DNA from: CAVYYW01 sp963772845
GTDB taxonomy: Bacteria; Bacillota; Bacilli; Bacillales; Sporolactobacillaceae
Reading direction: 5' to 3'
DNA: 64,000 nucleotides
Assembly (NCBI GenBank): GCA_963772845.1
Contig: CAVYYW010000014.1
Span: forward strand, 1,488,001 to 1,552,000
The position numbers were made by a program, and so were the translations under genes. Shown here in pieces: positions 33,373 through 42,469 of the stretch. Under the pieces are notes generated by a model, which was given only the letters and a program-made list of their open reading frames with translations, did no database searches and was not told the origin of the DNA. How positions within the stretch are numbered: the first letter of the stretch is position 1; each line of letters starts with the position of its first letter.

Positions 33373-34260
33373 TCAATCAATAATTAATGGGTGGTCGAGA
33401 ACATCATATTCTTTACTTTTTCTGGCTTTCGTATTGTCCTGGAGAAATATATCTTCAAAAAAGCGGCTTGCGGGTTCTGCAAGTGCCCTGTAATAATCTC
33501 CAAAAAGGGCACCAGCATACTCTCCAAGCCATTTATCCGGCAGAAGATCTTGAGGGAGTCCAGGGTCGACAAACAGAAATTTCCGATATTCGTGAACAAG
33601 CTTCGTGCGTTCAACAAAGCAGTCCTTATCTGACATGACCCCTTTTTCAATTTTATTTTTATCTACCACATATTTTTCACTGTAATATTTAATAAACTGA
33701 TCATACCTCTCATTGATCTCATCAATATCCCAGCAATCTCTGACAAGAGACTTGTTAGACTTGGGTCCCTTATTTTCAGACTCAAAAATATGAACGTACT
33801 CTTCAATTTCATATTTTTTGACAATATCGTCAACTTGTTTGGCAAGATCATTAGGAGTCATCCAGCAGCTGCTAGAAAGCATTCCGAAGCCGCTCCAGAC
33901 GAGCTCTTTGCGCAATTCATCCCTTATACTCCGCTTTTCCTCGGGAATGGTATACATAAACATCCGCCAATTTCCATCCCACTTCTCAGGCTTTAATTTA
34001 AAAATACGATATGCCGCTTCATTCATCCGCTTTACACCGCGTTCAGTGAGAGAGTAGTAAGATTTATTGCCGCGTTTCTTTGCGGTTACCCACCCCTGCT
34101 TATTCATCCTGGAAATTGCAGCTCGTACAGCTTGCTCATTGTGCCCGAACGGTTCAAACAGTTGTATCAAGCTGCCGATCCAGATCTCACGTCCATAATG
34201 CCTAATATAATCTCCATAAAGAGTAAAAATCATTGATCGTGTATTAATAGAATTTCTCAT
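33373..34260 (-). CDS. paaX: Phenylacetate catabolism repressor
   Basis: PaaX represses phenylacetate genes until phenylacetyl-CoA binds. The 295-residue protein has the PaaX N-terminal winged helix (RSMIFTLYGDYIRHYGREIW, then EQAVRAAISRMNKQGWVTAKK), the central domain (WDGNWRMFMYTIPEEKRSIR) and the C-terminal domain with SDKDCFVERTKLVHEYRKF. Length and domain order are normal. It is the last gene of the block paaH-thiolase-hydratase-paaX, so the repressor is probably autoregulated. Confidence 0.94.
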   Translation of the reverse strand: MRNSINTRSMIFTLYGDYIRHYGREIWIGSLIQLFEPFGHNEQAVRAAISRMNKQGWVTAKKRGNKSYYSLTERGVKRMNEAAYRIFKLKPEKWDGNWRMFMYTIPEEKRSIRDELRKELVWSGFGMLSSSCWMTPNDLAKQVDDIVKKYEIEEYVHIFESENKGPKSNKSLVRDCWDIDEINERYDQFIKYYSEKYVVDKNKIEKGVMSDKDCFVERTKLVHEYRKFLFVDPGLPQDLLPDKWLGEYAGALFGDYYRALAEPASRFFEDIFLQDNTKARKSKEYDVLDHPLIID

Positions 34261-34321
34261 GTGCTGTCATCCTTTATATTCGAACCCTCAACCTCATAAT
34301 TTCATCGAAGATCAGCCTGAT

Positions 34322-35098
34322 TTATTCACCGGTAAAGACAGCTTTCCGTTTTTCATTAAACGCTTCAAGTGCTTCTACCCGGTCTTTTGTCGGAATCGTC
34401 ATTTCATATGCTTTTGACTCAATTTTAAGCCCAGTGTCAAGATCAGCGTTCATTCCGTAATTAATTGCGAATTTCGCCTGCTGCAGAGCAACGGGTCCGT
34501 TTTTCATCATTTCCTCAGCCAGGGAAACGCAAGATTGTCTTAGTCTTTCCCCTGCAACCACTTCATTCAAGATGCCGTATTCTTGCGCTTTTTCAGCAGT
34601 CAGTCTCCTTGCTGTCAGAATCATCTCCATTGCTTTAGCCTGACCGATCAGTCTTGGGAGCCGCTGCGTACCCCCTGCACCGGGAATAATAGCCATACTT
34701 GTTTCTGTTAACCCAAGCTGTGCATGGGCTGCTGCAAGTCTGAAATCACAAGCAAGTGCCAGCTCAAAACCGCCACCGAAAGCGTAGCCGTTAATTGCCG
34801 CTATTGTTGGCTGTGGTAAATTGGCAATTTGCGAGAAGACGTCACCAATTTTTTTGACATTGCGACGGACCTGCTGCTCATTCAATGTCTTTCTTTCTTT
34901 TAAGTCGGCGCCTGCACTGAATGCCTTCTCCCCAGCCCCAGTTATAATGACAACCCGGACTTCTTTCGAGGTATGAATTTCCTGAATGACTTCTTCAAGC
35001 TCATTAAGGGTGTCATAATTGAAGCAATTTAAAACATCCGGCCGGTTGATTGTAATATATCCAATATGGTCTTCTATTTCAAAATGTACGTTCTGCAT
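34322..35098 (-). CDS. Enoyl-CoA hydratase of the phenylacetate cluster
   Basis: The 258-residue crotonase has both catalytic glutamates: one in the oxyanion region NGYAFGGGFELALACDF and one in QLGLTETSMAIIPGAGGTQRL. The AFSAGADLKER loop is also present. It fits hydration of 2,3-dehydroadipyl-CoA or a related enoyl-CoA late in the phenylacetate pathway. It is one of three crotonases in the cluster; the exact step is not separable from sequence. It lies 49 bases after the thiolase. Confidence 0.85.
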   Translation of the reverse strand: MQNVHFEIEDHIGYITINRPDVLNCFNYDTLNELEEVIQEIHTSKEVRVVIITGAGEKAFSAGADLKERKTLNEQQVRRNVKKIGDVFSQIANLPQPTIAAINGYAFGGGFELALACDFRLAAAHAQLGLTETSMAIIPGAGGTQRLPRLIGQAKAMEMILTARRLTAEKAQEYGILNEVVAGERLRQSCVSLAEEMMKNGPVALQQAKFAINYGMNADLDTGLKIESKAYEMTIPTKDRVEALEAFNEKRKAVFTGE

Positions 35099-35146
35099 AG
35101 TATTCCCCTTTCAGTTTGGTTCAAAAAGGCAATCTGCCTTTCCATA

Positions 35147-36346
35147 TTAAATGTTTTCAACGATCGTCGCAATGCCCTGGCCAACGCCAATACACATTGT
35201 AGCTAGACCGTGCTTAGCGTCTCTTTTTTTCATTTCATGAATAAGAGTCGTTAGAATTCTCGCTCCGCTTGCTCCAAGAGGATGTCCAAATGCTATCGCA
35301 CCTCCGTTAACATTAACGCGATCTGGATTCAGATCGAGTTCCCGCATGCACTGTAAAGACTGTGATGCAAAGGCTTCATTCAATTCTACTAACGACATAT
35401 CTTTAACTGTGAGATGTGCTCTCTTTAATGCTTTACGTGACGCTTCAATGGGTCCCAGCCCCATGATTCGCGGCTCGAGGCCCGCCTGCCCGCTTGAGAC
35501 GTATCGGACCAATGGTTTTAAACCCAATGCTTTTGCTTTTTCAGCACTCATCAAGAGTAAAGCTGAAGCCCCATCATTTATCCCAGAAGCATTTCCAGCG
35601 GTGATCGTCCCACCTTCAAAAATAGGTTTAAGACTTCCCAATTTTTCTAAAGAAGTATCCGGTCTTGGGTGTTCATCTGTTTTAACCGTCAAAAAATTCC
35701 CTTTATGATCATAATAAGTAACGGGGACAATTTCTTCATTAAAACGGTTTTCATTCATTGCTTTCTTAGCTCGCTGCTGACTTTGAAAAGCAAAGGCATC
35801 CTGATCTTCACGGGTAATATGGAACTGTTTGGCCACGTTTTCTGCTGTTTCCGGCATGCTGTCTGTTCCATACATATCTGCAAGCTTATGATTTATAAAC
35901 CGCCATCCAATCGTCGTATCAAGCATTTCTCTGTTGCCGCGCGGAAAATTAGTATCTGGTTTAGCCATAACATAAGGTGCCCTTGTCATGCTCTCTGTTC
36001 CGCCCGCAATAAAGATATCGCCCTCTCCAACCATAATCGCTCTTGCTGCCATGTTCACAGCATCGAGTCCTGAGCCGCATAGACGGTTTACTGTGGTACC
36101 AGTGACAGACACTGGGAGTCCAGCCAAAAGTGCAGACATCCTTCCCACATTGCGATTCTCCTCGCCCGCGCCATTTGCATTTCCCATAATAACTTCTTCT
36201 ATCATCTCAGGAGGAAGCTTCGGCTGACGTTCCAAGAGTGCTTTAATGACAGTGGCACCGAGGTCATCCGGCCTGACATTTTTGAGTGATCCTTTATATC
36301 TGCCGATCGGGGTTCTTACCGCATCGACTATCACAACCTCATTCAT
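35147..36346 (-). CDS. paaJ: Acyl-CoA thiolase (probable 3-oxoadipyl-CoA/3-oxo-5,6-dehydrosuberyl-CoA thiolase)
   Basis: The 399-residue thiolase has the nucleophilic cysteine in VNRLCGSGLDAVNMAARAI, NGGAIAFGHPLGASGARILT with the catalytic His, and the C-terminal cysteine in LATMCIGVGQGIA. AGGGAGG lies 8 bases before the ATG at 36344-36346, so upstream frame is excluded. The start overlaps the paaH stop by 8 bases. The location fits PaaJ, which releases acetyl-CoA and then succinyl-CoA. A general acetyl-CoA acetyltransferase role is possible. Confidence 0.85.
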   Translation of the reverse strand: MNEVVIVDAVRTPIGRYKGSLKNVRPDDLGATVIKALLERQPKLPPEMIEEVIMGNANGAGEENRNVGRMSALLAGLPVSVTGTTVNRLCGSGLDAVNMAARAIMVGEGDIFIAGGTESMTRAPYVMAKPDTNFPRGNREMLDTTIGWRFINHKLADMYGTDSMPETAENVAKQFHITREDQDAFAFQSQQRAKKAMNENRFNEEIVPVTYYDHKGNFLTVKTDEHPRPDTSLEKLGSLKPIFEGGTITAGNASGINDGASALLLMSAEKAKALGLKPLVRYVSSGQAGLEPRIMGLGPIEASRKALKRAHLTVKDMSLVELNEAFASQSLQCMRELDLNPDRVNVNGGAIAFGHPLGASGARILTTLIHEMKKRDAKHGLATMCIGVGQGIATIVENI

Positions 36347-37211
36347 GGTGTTTTCCTCCCTGCGAAGTATAATCATACACACCTTTGCCGGATTTACGGC
36401 CAAGCCTGCCCGCCTTAACGTACTTTTCCAGCAATGGTGACGGACGATATTTATCTCCCAATGTTTTATGAAGATATTTTAGATTGTTTAGGCGTGTATC
36501 TAACCCTACCAGATCACCCAGCTCAAACGGACCCATCGGGTAGTTAAGACCGAGTTTAATTGCCTTATCAATTTCTTCTGGTGTCCCCACACCTTCCTGC
36601 AGCATGAAGAATGCCTCATTTCCAACCAAGGCACTGATCCTGCTTGTGACAAACCCAGGAAACTCATTAACCACAACCGTTTCTTTCCCCATTTTTCTAG
36701 CTGCTTCTTCTACAACCTGTGCAGTTTGATCACTTGTCTCCAGTCCGCGGATAATTTCGACAAGAGGCATCTTCTGAACGGGGTTAAAGAAGTGCATAGC
36801 AATGACTGACTGCGGCCTGCTCGTAAATGATCCGATTTCAGTGGGACTCATTGTGGACGTGTTCGTAGCCAAAATGCAATGCTCGGGAGCATGCTTGTCG
36901 AGCGTTTCAAAGACCGCCTTCTTGATTTCCGTTTTTTCAGGAACCGCTTCAATAACAATATCTGCGTCCTTTACGGTTTCCTCAATACTCGTTTTGTAGA
37001 CTAATCTCGTTTTCGCTTCTTCGGCCTGCTGGTCATTGACTTTACCTCGCTCAATCCCTTTTTGAAACATCACTTCAATTTCCTTTTGAGCATTAGCCAA
37101 TGCTTTTTCTGATATATCTACAAGTGCCGTAGCGAAGCCACCAAGACCTGCCACGTAAGCAATTCCTCTTCCCATAACTCCTGAACCAATAATGACAACC
37201 TTTTTACTCAT
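36339..37211 (-). CDS. paaH: 3-hydroxyacyl-CoA dehydrogenase (3-hydroxyadipyl-CoA dehydrogenase)
   Basis: The 290-residue NAD-dependent dehydrogenase has the Rossmann motif IIGSGVMGRGIAYVAGLGGF, the substrate-site NTSTMSPTEIG, the catalytic histidine motif VIAMHFFNPVQKMPLVEII, and the C-terminal helical domain GLNYPMGPFELGDLVGLD. It is translationally coupled to the thiolase. In this cluster it should oxidise 3-hydroxyadipyl-CoA; 3-hydroxybutyryl-CoA is a possible alternative. A terminator separates it from the upstream aldehyde dehydrogenase. Confidence 0.9.
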   Translation of the reverse strand: MSKKVVIIGSGVMGRGIAYVAGLGGFATALVDISEKALANAQKEIEVMFQKGIERGKVNDQQAEEAKTRLVYKTSIEETVKDADIVIEAVPEKTEIKKAVFETLDKHAPEHCILATNTSTMSPTEIGSFTSRPQSVIAMHFFNPVQKMPLVEIIRGLETSDQTAQVVEEAARKMGKETVVVNEFPGFVTSRISALVGNEAFFMLQEGVGTPEEIDKAIKLGLNYPMGPFELGDLVGLDTRLNNLKYLHKTLGDKYRPSPLLEKYVKAGRLGRKSGKGVYDYTSQGGKHHE

Positions 37212-37246
37212 CTATTTCCCCTCCGCCGAATCATTCTCTCTAATAA

Positions 37247-37287
37247 AAAGACGAACGTCCTCCTTTATGAAGATGTTCGTCTTTTGT
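37247..37287 (-). terminator. Terminator between the aldehyde dehydrogenase and paaH
   Basis: On the minus strand AAAAGACGAAC / GTTCGTCTTTT forms an 11-bp stem followed by TATTAGAG. It splits the catabolic cluster into separately ended transcripts. Confidence 0.75.
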
Positions 37288-37318
37288 TCAAAAAGCTAAA
37301 TAACAGCTTCTCAGTCTT

Positions 37319-38839
37319 TTACAAATTAAATGGATTTAACGGTTTCCCGCCAACATATGAAAGGACACTCTTCGTTTCACAGTAAAGGTCAAGGCTTTCA
37401 ATACTTAATTCACGGCCAAAGCCTGACTGTTTGTAACCACCGAAAGGCGTACCCGGGAATGCTGAAAATGGTGAATTAACCATAATAATCCCCGCCTGAA
37501 GCTTATCAGAAACCCGTTTAATCAAGCCCTGATCCTTGGCCCAAATTGCTGCGGCCAATCCGTAATCCGTATCGTTAGCAAGTTTAATCGCTTCTTTTTC
37601 ATCTTTAAAGCTTGTAACGACCACCACAGGTCCGAAAATTTCTTCTTTAACAGCCTTCATTTCTGGAGTCACATCCGTAATGATAGTGGGTGCATACCAG
37701 TATCCATTTTCAAAGCCTTCTACTTTTATTTGTTCCCCTCCGGTCAGAACTGTTGCGCCTTCTGCTCTTGCAGACTCAACATAGCCATGAATGGTATCAA
37801 CCTGCCCCTGACTGATGATTGATCCGACATGGGTTGTTTCTTTCATTGGATCATCAAGCTTCAGCTGTTTTGTTTTTGCAACGAACTTTTCCATGAACTC
37901 ATCATAAATATCTTCATGAACAAACAGCCGTGAGCGTGCTTCACAGGATTGGCCGGTGTTATAAAAGATCCCAAATAAAGAACCGTTCACAGCCCCCTCC
38001 ATATCCGCATCAGGGAATACAAGGTTCGGAGATTTCCCGCCGAGTTCCAGCGTCACTCGCTTAAGTGTTTGAGAAGCTTTTGCCATGATGTCTTTTCCTG
38101 TTTCTGTTTCGCCGGTGAAAGCTACCTTATCAACACCTTCATGCTCAACTATATAACTTCCAATTGAGGCGCCTGGTCCTGTGATCACATTTACCACGCC
38201 TGCAGGAACACCTGCTTCATGACAGATCTCACCTAGAACAATTGCTGTTAGAGGGGTCAGACTCGCTGGCTTAAGAATAACAGAACAGCCGACTGCAATG
38301 GCTGGAGCGATCTTCCAAGCAGCCATCATCATTGGGTAGTTCCATGGAATGATCTGCCCCGCAACGCCGATCGGTTCTTTTTGAGTGTAATTAAAGAAAG
38401 GTCCAGGGACATTGTTGACGGCTCCGCGATGTCCGACGATAGCGCCTGCATAGAATTCAAAATCTTCGACTGCCTGCATAACCTGTCCTTGAGCAGCTAC
38501 TAAAGATTTTCCTGTATTTAAAATCTCCAGCTCCACGAGTTCATTGAACCGTCTTCTCATAATGGAAGCAATTTTATTCAGAACTCTTGCCCGCTTTCCA
38601 ACAGGGTATTTTTTCCATTTACCAGAATCAAACGCTTGGCGTGCAGCTTCTACCGCGCGGTCTACATCTTCTTTGTCCGCTTTAGGAACTTTTGCAAGGA
38701 GCGCCCCGGTTGCAGGATTGTACACTTTAATGGTTTCTTTTGAAACAGCATCAACTGCTTCACCATTAATAATCATTTGATAACTGTCACGCTTTATCTC
38801 TGAAGGAAATGAAGGTGTTTCTTTAACTGATTGTGCCAT
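37319..38839 (-). CDS. NAD(P)-dependent aldehyde dehydrogenase of the phenylacetate cluster
   Basis: The 506-residue enzyme has the cofactor site IIPWNYPMMMAAWKIAPAIA, the FTGETETGK turn, the catalytic glutamate in LELGGKSPN and the cysteine in YNTGQSCEARSRLF. The C-terminal PFGGYKQSGFGRELS is typical. AGGAGCGG precedes the ATG. Two roles are plausible: oxidising phenylacetaldehyde to phenylacetate, or acting as the stand-alone counterpart of the PaaZ aldehyde dehydrogenase domain, since no fused PaaZ is present. Sequence alone does not decide. Confidence 0.85.
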   Translation of the reverse strand: MAQSVKETPSFPSEIKRDSYQMIINGEAVDAVSKETIKVYNPATGALLAKVPKADKEDVDRAVEAARQAFDSGKWKKYPVGKRARVLNKIASIMRRRFNELVELEILNTGKSLVAAQGQVMQAVEDFEFYAGAIVGHRGAVNNVPGPFFNYTQKEPIGVAGQIIPWNYPMMMAAWKIAPAIAVGCSVILKPASLTPLTAIVLGEICHEAGVPAGVVNVITGPGASIGSYIVEHEGVDKVAFTGETETGKDIMAKASQTLKRVTLELGGKSPNLVFPDADMEGAVNGSLFGIFYNTGQSCEARSRLFVHEDIYDEFMEKFVAKTKQLKLDDPMKETTHVGSIISQGQVDTIHGYVESARAEGATVLTGGEQIKVEGFENGYWYAPTIITDVTPEMKAVKEEIFGPVVVVTSFKDEKEAIKLANDTDYGLAAAIWAKDQGLIKRVSDKLQAGIIMVNSPFSAFPGTPFGGYKQSGFGRELSIESLDLYCETKSVLSYVGGKPLNPFNL

Positions 38840-38924
38840 GTCTAAGCCGCTCCTTTAAAGTCATTTATTAGAATACATTTCATATTGCTTATTAGATGAA
38901 ATATGCTCGCTTCTGCGATGTCTT

Positions 38925-39365
38925 GCTTGGAATGCTGATTCCGCAGGACTTGAAACAACATACCTTGAATTCACATCGCACAAAGAAAATGCGGATCCAA
39001 TACTTTGAAAGCCGAAATACCCTCGCTTTCCGCAGGCGATCCGTGAGCCTCCTCGCGCCTTAAGGCAACGTTTGCACTGCGGGGTCTCGCTTGGATCGCT
39101 AATTCCGCAGGAGTCTCAGGTATTTCTGGCTTTCAATGAGTATTTGCATTTTCGAGGAGTCTCGTGCCATCCACTCCAATCAATCAAAATGTGAATGTGA
39201 GTCTCTTCATTTTCATTGGCCTTACGCTAATCCTAAAGGACTTGAAACAGCATCCTCGAATCCAAACCGCACGAATAAAATGCGAGTTGTAATATATTGA
39301 AAGCTGAAACACCTTCGCTTTCCGCGGGCTATCTGCGATTGAGACGTCGGGTTATCAGCTAATGA
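38925..39365. repeat. Modular intergenic repeat, mosaic copy
   Basis: In order: GCAGGACTTGAAACAACATA and CACAAAGAAAATGCGG (satellite module), TGAAAGCCGAAATACCCTCG, CGCTTTCCGCAGGCGATCC, a GAGCCTCCTCGCG segment, CCGCAGGAGTCTCAGGTATT, GCATTTTCGAGGAGTCTCG and CACTCCAATCAATC. A second satellite copy is at about 39237-39290. No gene is seen in 38840-39739. Confidence 0.7.
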
Positions 39366-39394
39366 CCATTGATTATTTATAGCCATAAATGACT

Positions 39395-39680
39395 TTTAAA
39401 GTGCATCATCAGGTAACAAACACGTTGATTGACGCGGAAGGTGCGAGACTCCTACGGAAACAGCACGCGTCCGAAGATCCACTTTGGCGCACAGAGACCA
39501 CACCAAAGTTAGCTGAGGCCGTGCCCGTGGAAAGCGAGCTGCCTAGAGAGGGAATCAACAATCATGACGACACAAGGGACTTTTTTAGTTGCCACTCGCT
39601 AGATTCCGCAAGAGTCTCAGGTAACATCTCAGCTTATCGCTGGCATACTGCTTCAACACGAGGAGACTCCTGCCCCGATT
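39395..39680. repeat. Modular intergenic repeat, minus-orientation core
   Basis: The core 39424-39559 (136 bp) begins GTTGATTGACGCGGAAGGTG and ends GGGAATCAAC. It shares long identical runs with the 21563-21699 copy, including CACGCGTCCGAAGATCCACT and GAGGCCGTGCCCGTGGAAAG. Downstream GGGACTTTTTTAGTTGCC is also shared. Confidence 0.75.
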
Positions 39681-39739
39681 GCCAAAACCTTTGCCTCATA
39701 TGGGTTCAGATTCATGAAATTTATTCTTTAATATTAAAT

Positions 39740-40510
39740 TTATCTTCCAATAAATTCAGGTTTCTTTTTTTCTAAAAAGGCTTCAATGCCTGCTCTGTGA
39801 TCTTCTGTAAGACCGGCCGTCCGCTGGGCAAACGCTTCTTTCTCAAGCATTTGATCCAATGTTGTTTCATAGCTTTGGCTCATGTACCGTTTGATTAACC
39901 CTATGGCTTTTGTCGGAAGCGCCGCCAATCTTTCAGCAAAGACCGCTGTTTCCTCTTCAAAAGATTCAGAAGGATAGACTTTGGATACAAGTCCGATAGC
40001 TTTTGCTTCATCCGCTTTTACTTTTTCACCAAGAACTGCTAGTTCCAATGCTTTAGCATAACCAACAATTCTAGGAAGGTAATAAAGACTTCCTGAATCG
40101 GGAACCAGGCCGACGTGGATAAAAGCAGCGATAAATGAAGCCTTATCTGAAGCAATTCTGAAGTCACAGGCAGCCGCAAGACTCATCCCCGCTCCGGCAG
40201 CAGCTCCGTTAACCGCTGCAATAACAGGTTTTTCAAGCTTTGCGATCTGCTGAACCATCGGGTTATAGCGTTTTCTGATTTCTTCTGCATGATTTAAATC
40301 TTCATGAACACCGCTTAAATCTTCTCCGGAACAAAAGGCTCTTCCTTCTCCCGTGAGGACAACCGTCCGCACCTCTTCATTTTTACCCGCTTCTTTTAAT
40401 GCCTGAATAATTTCTCTATTCATCATTGCATTAAATGCATTCATTTTCTCTGGACGATTTAACTTGATCGTAAGGACATTATTCTTTATGGAAGTGCTGA
40501 TCGTTTCCAA
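39740..40510 (-). CDS. paaG: 1,2-epoxyphenylacetyl-CoA isomerase
   Basis: PaaG opens the epoxide to the oxepin-CoA. The 256-residue crotonase-fold protein has the oxyanion region NGAAAGAGMSLAAACDFRIA without the hydratase glutamate, and the PaaG-type catalytic segment FIHVGLVPDSGSLYYLPRIV with its Asp. Translation probably starts at TTG (40508-40510) behind AGGGGGAG. It lies 12 bases after paaF in the same operon. Confidence 0.9.
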   Translation of the reverse strand: METISTSIKNNVLTIKLNRPEKMNAFNAMMNREIIQALKEAGKNEEVRTVVLTGEGRAFCSGEDLSGVHEDLNHAEEIRKRYNPMVQQIAKLEKPVIAAVNGAAAGAGMSLAAACDFRIASDKASFIAAFIHVGLVPDSGSLYYLPRIVGYAKALELAVLGEKVKADEAKAIGLVSKVYPSESFEEETAVFAERLAALPTKAIGLIKRYMSQSYETTLDQMLEKEAFAQRTAGLTEDHRAGIEAFLEKKKPEFIGR

Positions 40511-40522
40511 GTGACTCCCCCT

Positions 40523-41299
40523 CTACTCTCCGCGAAATAACGGCGGCCTTTTTTCTATAAAAGCTTTCATTCCCTCTTTTTGATCTTCCGATGAAAATAA
40601 TAAGTAAAAGTTTTTACGCTCTGCCTGCATAGCGTCATAAAGGCTCAAATCTTCTGCTTTTTTAACCGTTTCTTTAATGAGACGCAAGGAAAGCGGTGCC
40701 TGCTTGGCCAGCCGTATCGCAAATCGGTTCGCTTCTTCCATAAGCACTTCAGGCGCCGTTAAATGTGTGATTAAACCGTAGCTCTCCGCTTCTTTTGCGC
40801 TCATTGTATCTCCAGTAAAAAGCCATCGTAGAGCTTTAGCTTTTCCAATAGCCCTCGAAAGCTTCACTGTTCCCCCAGCGCCTGGCATGACACCAAGCTT
40901 TACTTCAGGAAACCCGAAGCCTGTATTTTCAGCCGCAAAAACAATATCACTGCATAACACCAGTTCAAAACCGCCACCAAAAGCAAATCCCTGAACAGCA
41001 GAGACAATGGGTTTTCGAATGTCATGCAGCCTGTCCCAGTCTTGAAACTGATTCAGCTTTTCTAGTGAGACCGCTGTATCTTCAGCCATCTCATCGATGT
41101 CCGCACCTGCTGCAAATGCACGTCCATTTCCGCTCAGCAATATAACTTTTACGTTTTCATCCGCATCAAACGCTTCCATCGCATTTAAAATTTCATGGAT
41201 CATCTGGCGGTTGATCGCATTTAAAACGTCAGGACGGTTAAGAGCAATGTACCCGATACCTTTTTCACTTTTCACCTGAATATATTCAGGATTAGCCAT
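40523..41299 (-). CDS. paaF: Enoyl-CoA hydratase (2,3-dehydroadipyl-CoA hydratase)
   Basis: The 258-residue crotonase has both catalytic glutamates: QGFAFGGGFELVLCSD and GFPEVKLGVMPGAGGTVKL. It probably hydrates 2,3-dehydroadipyl-CoA. The ATG at 41297-41299 overlaps the stop of the EthD-like gene by 8 bases, with GAAGAAG as ribosome binding site; a GTG four codons upstream is less likely. Assignment to PaaF over the other hydratase in the cluster rests on gene order next to paaG. Confidence 0.82.
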   Translation of the reverse strand: MANPEYIQVKSEKGIGYIALNRPDVLNAINRQMIHEILNAMEAFDADENVKVILLSGNGRAFAAGADIDEMAEDTAVSLEKLNQFQDWDRLHDIRKPIVSAVQGFAFGGGFELVLCSDIVFAAENTGFGFPEVKLGVMPGAGGTVKLSRAIGKAKALRWLFTGDTMSAKEAESYGLITHLTAPEVLMEEANRFAIRLAKQAPLSLRLIKETVKKAEDLSLYDAMQAERKNFYLLFSSEDQKEGMKAFIEKRPPLFRGE

Positions 41300-41597
41300 T
41301 AACTTCTTCACCGATCATCATCGTGACAAGATCCCCGGCAAATGACATGACATCTTTTCCTGAGGCTTTTGCTTCATCAGACTTCATCGCTGCCTTAAAC
41401 GATTCTTTATTTTCATAGTACATCTCGCATAGAAGATAATAGTCACTCTCACCCATTGGAGAGCCAGTGATTTTTGTTACTTCCATCTTTTGAAGGCCTG
41501 GAATTTTTTCTGTGATCGGAGTATGCACATTTTTATAATGCTCATCAAACGCGGCCTGGTCTTCAGGCTTTTTGTAAAGGGCGATCATTTTAATCAT
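41292..41597 (-). CDS. EthD-domain protein of the phenylacetate cluster
   Basis: The 101-residue dimeric alpha/beta-barrel type protein reads MIKMIALYKKPEDQAAFDEH, then YKNVHTPITEKIPGL, then DYYLLCEMYYENKESFKAAM, as in EthD-family proteins. Members occur beside several ring-degrading operons; the biochemical role is unclear. It is coupled to paaF by an 8-base overlap and separated from paaD by 338 bases filled with a structured repeat. Confidence 0.82.
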   Translation of the reverse strand: MIKMIALYKKPEDQAAFDEHYKNVHTPITEKIPGLQKMEVTKITGSPMGESDYYLLCEMYYENKESFKAAMKSDEAKASGKDVMSFAGDLVTMMIGEEVNG

Positions 41598-41655
41598 TAA
41601 CTATCAACCTCTCAATATATGATTTTTGACTTTATGAAATCCTTATTGACACACG

Positions 41656-41930
41656 GAAGCAAGCAGGTCAAGGCGTTGGAAAATCGGCTATTACCGTCAC
41701 GTCCTGTGACAACGCCGATCCTAGCACATACTGTGCATTGGAGATGCACCGCTTATCATGGGCGTCTCTTGAACTTCCTCTCTAATTATGTTCAAGGGGC
41801 TGACCAATTAGAAGCAAGCAGGTCAAGGCAGCGCTGGTTTGAGAACCGGAATGCAGATTTACTGCATGAGGATCGCAAAAACAAGCTAACGCTGAGATGC
41901 ACAGCTTATCATTGGGTGTCACTTGAACTT
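41656..41930. repeat. Two tandem copies of a structured ~120-bp repeat inside the paa operon
   Basis: Copy A (41656-41776) and copy B (41811-41930) share the 19-base start GAAGCAAGCAGGTCAAGGC and an end of about 37 bases containing GCTTATCAT and CTTGAACTTC. The middles differ in sequence but both fold into two hairpins: A has ATCGGC/GCCGAT enclosing GTCAC/GTGAC, then GCACA/TGTGC; B has GGTT/AACC, then ATGCAG/CTGCAT. It fills the paaD-EthD gap and has no open gene. Confidence 0.7.
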
Positions 41931-41935
41931 CATAT

Positions 41936-42445
41936 CTAATTCATATTTGCGACCGGTTTCATCGCTTCAAACGGATTCTTACAACTCTTACAATAAAGAA
42001 TACTCCGGCAAGCCGTTGGTCCGAAAATATTTTCCATCGTCACATATGCTGAGCCACAGTAAGGACAATCAATCTCCCATGGCTCTCCCTCTATGTGATG
42101 TGCTGGCGGCGGTGAAACGCCGTATTCTTTTAATTTCTCCCGGCCATCAGCACTGATTCGATCTGTCGTCCATGGTGGGTTGAAAATGAATTGGATGGTG
42201 ATGTTACTAAGCTCTGATACTTTCGCTAGTGCCTTTTTAACATCCTGCTCAATAATATCGAGCGCCGGACAGCCGCTGAATGTTGGCAGAAGCTGTATCG
42301 TTGCATTCCCTCCATCAATAGTGACATGCTCAAGCATCCCTAATTCCACTATGCTAATGGATGGGAGTTCAGGGTCTTTCACTTCCTGCAGGATTTGATG
42401 AACTTCTTCCTTTATGCGTGCGTTTTGACTCTCTGCTGAAGTCAT
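41936..42445 (-). CDS. paaD: Phenylacetyl-CoA epoxidase accessory protein PaaD
   Basis: PaaD is an iron-sulfur-assembly-type factor needed for the PaaABC monooxygenase. The 169-residue protein has a MIP18/DUF59 N-domain (VKDPELPSISIVELGML and TFSGCPALDIIEQDV with the conserved Cys59) and a C-terminal zinc-ribbon-like region with CPYC (127-130), C146 and CKSC (152-155). AGGTG lies before the ATG. It is the fourth gene of paaABCD; paaE does not follow. Confidence 0.93.
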   Translation of the reverse strand: MTSAESQNARIKEEVHQILQEVKDPELPSISIVELGMLEHVTIDGGNATIQLLPTFSGCPALDIIEQDVKKALAKVSELSNITIQFIFNPPWTTDRISADGREKLKEYGVSPPPAHHIEGEPWEIDCPYCGSAYVTMENIFGPTACRSILYCKSCKNPFEAMKPVANMN

Positions 42446-42469
42446 GTGATCACCTGCTTTGTTTTAAAG

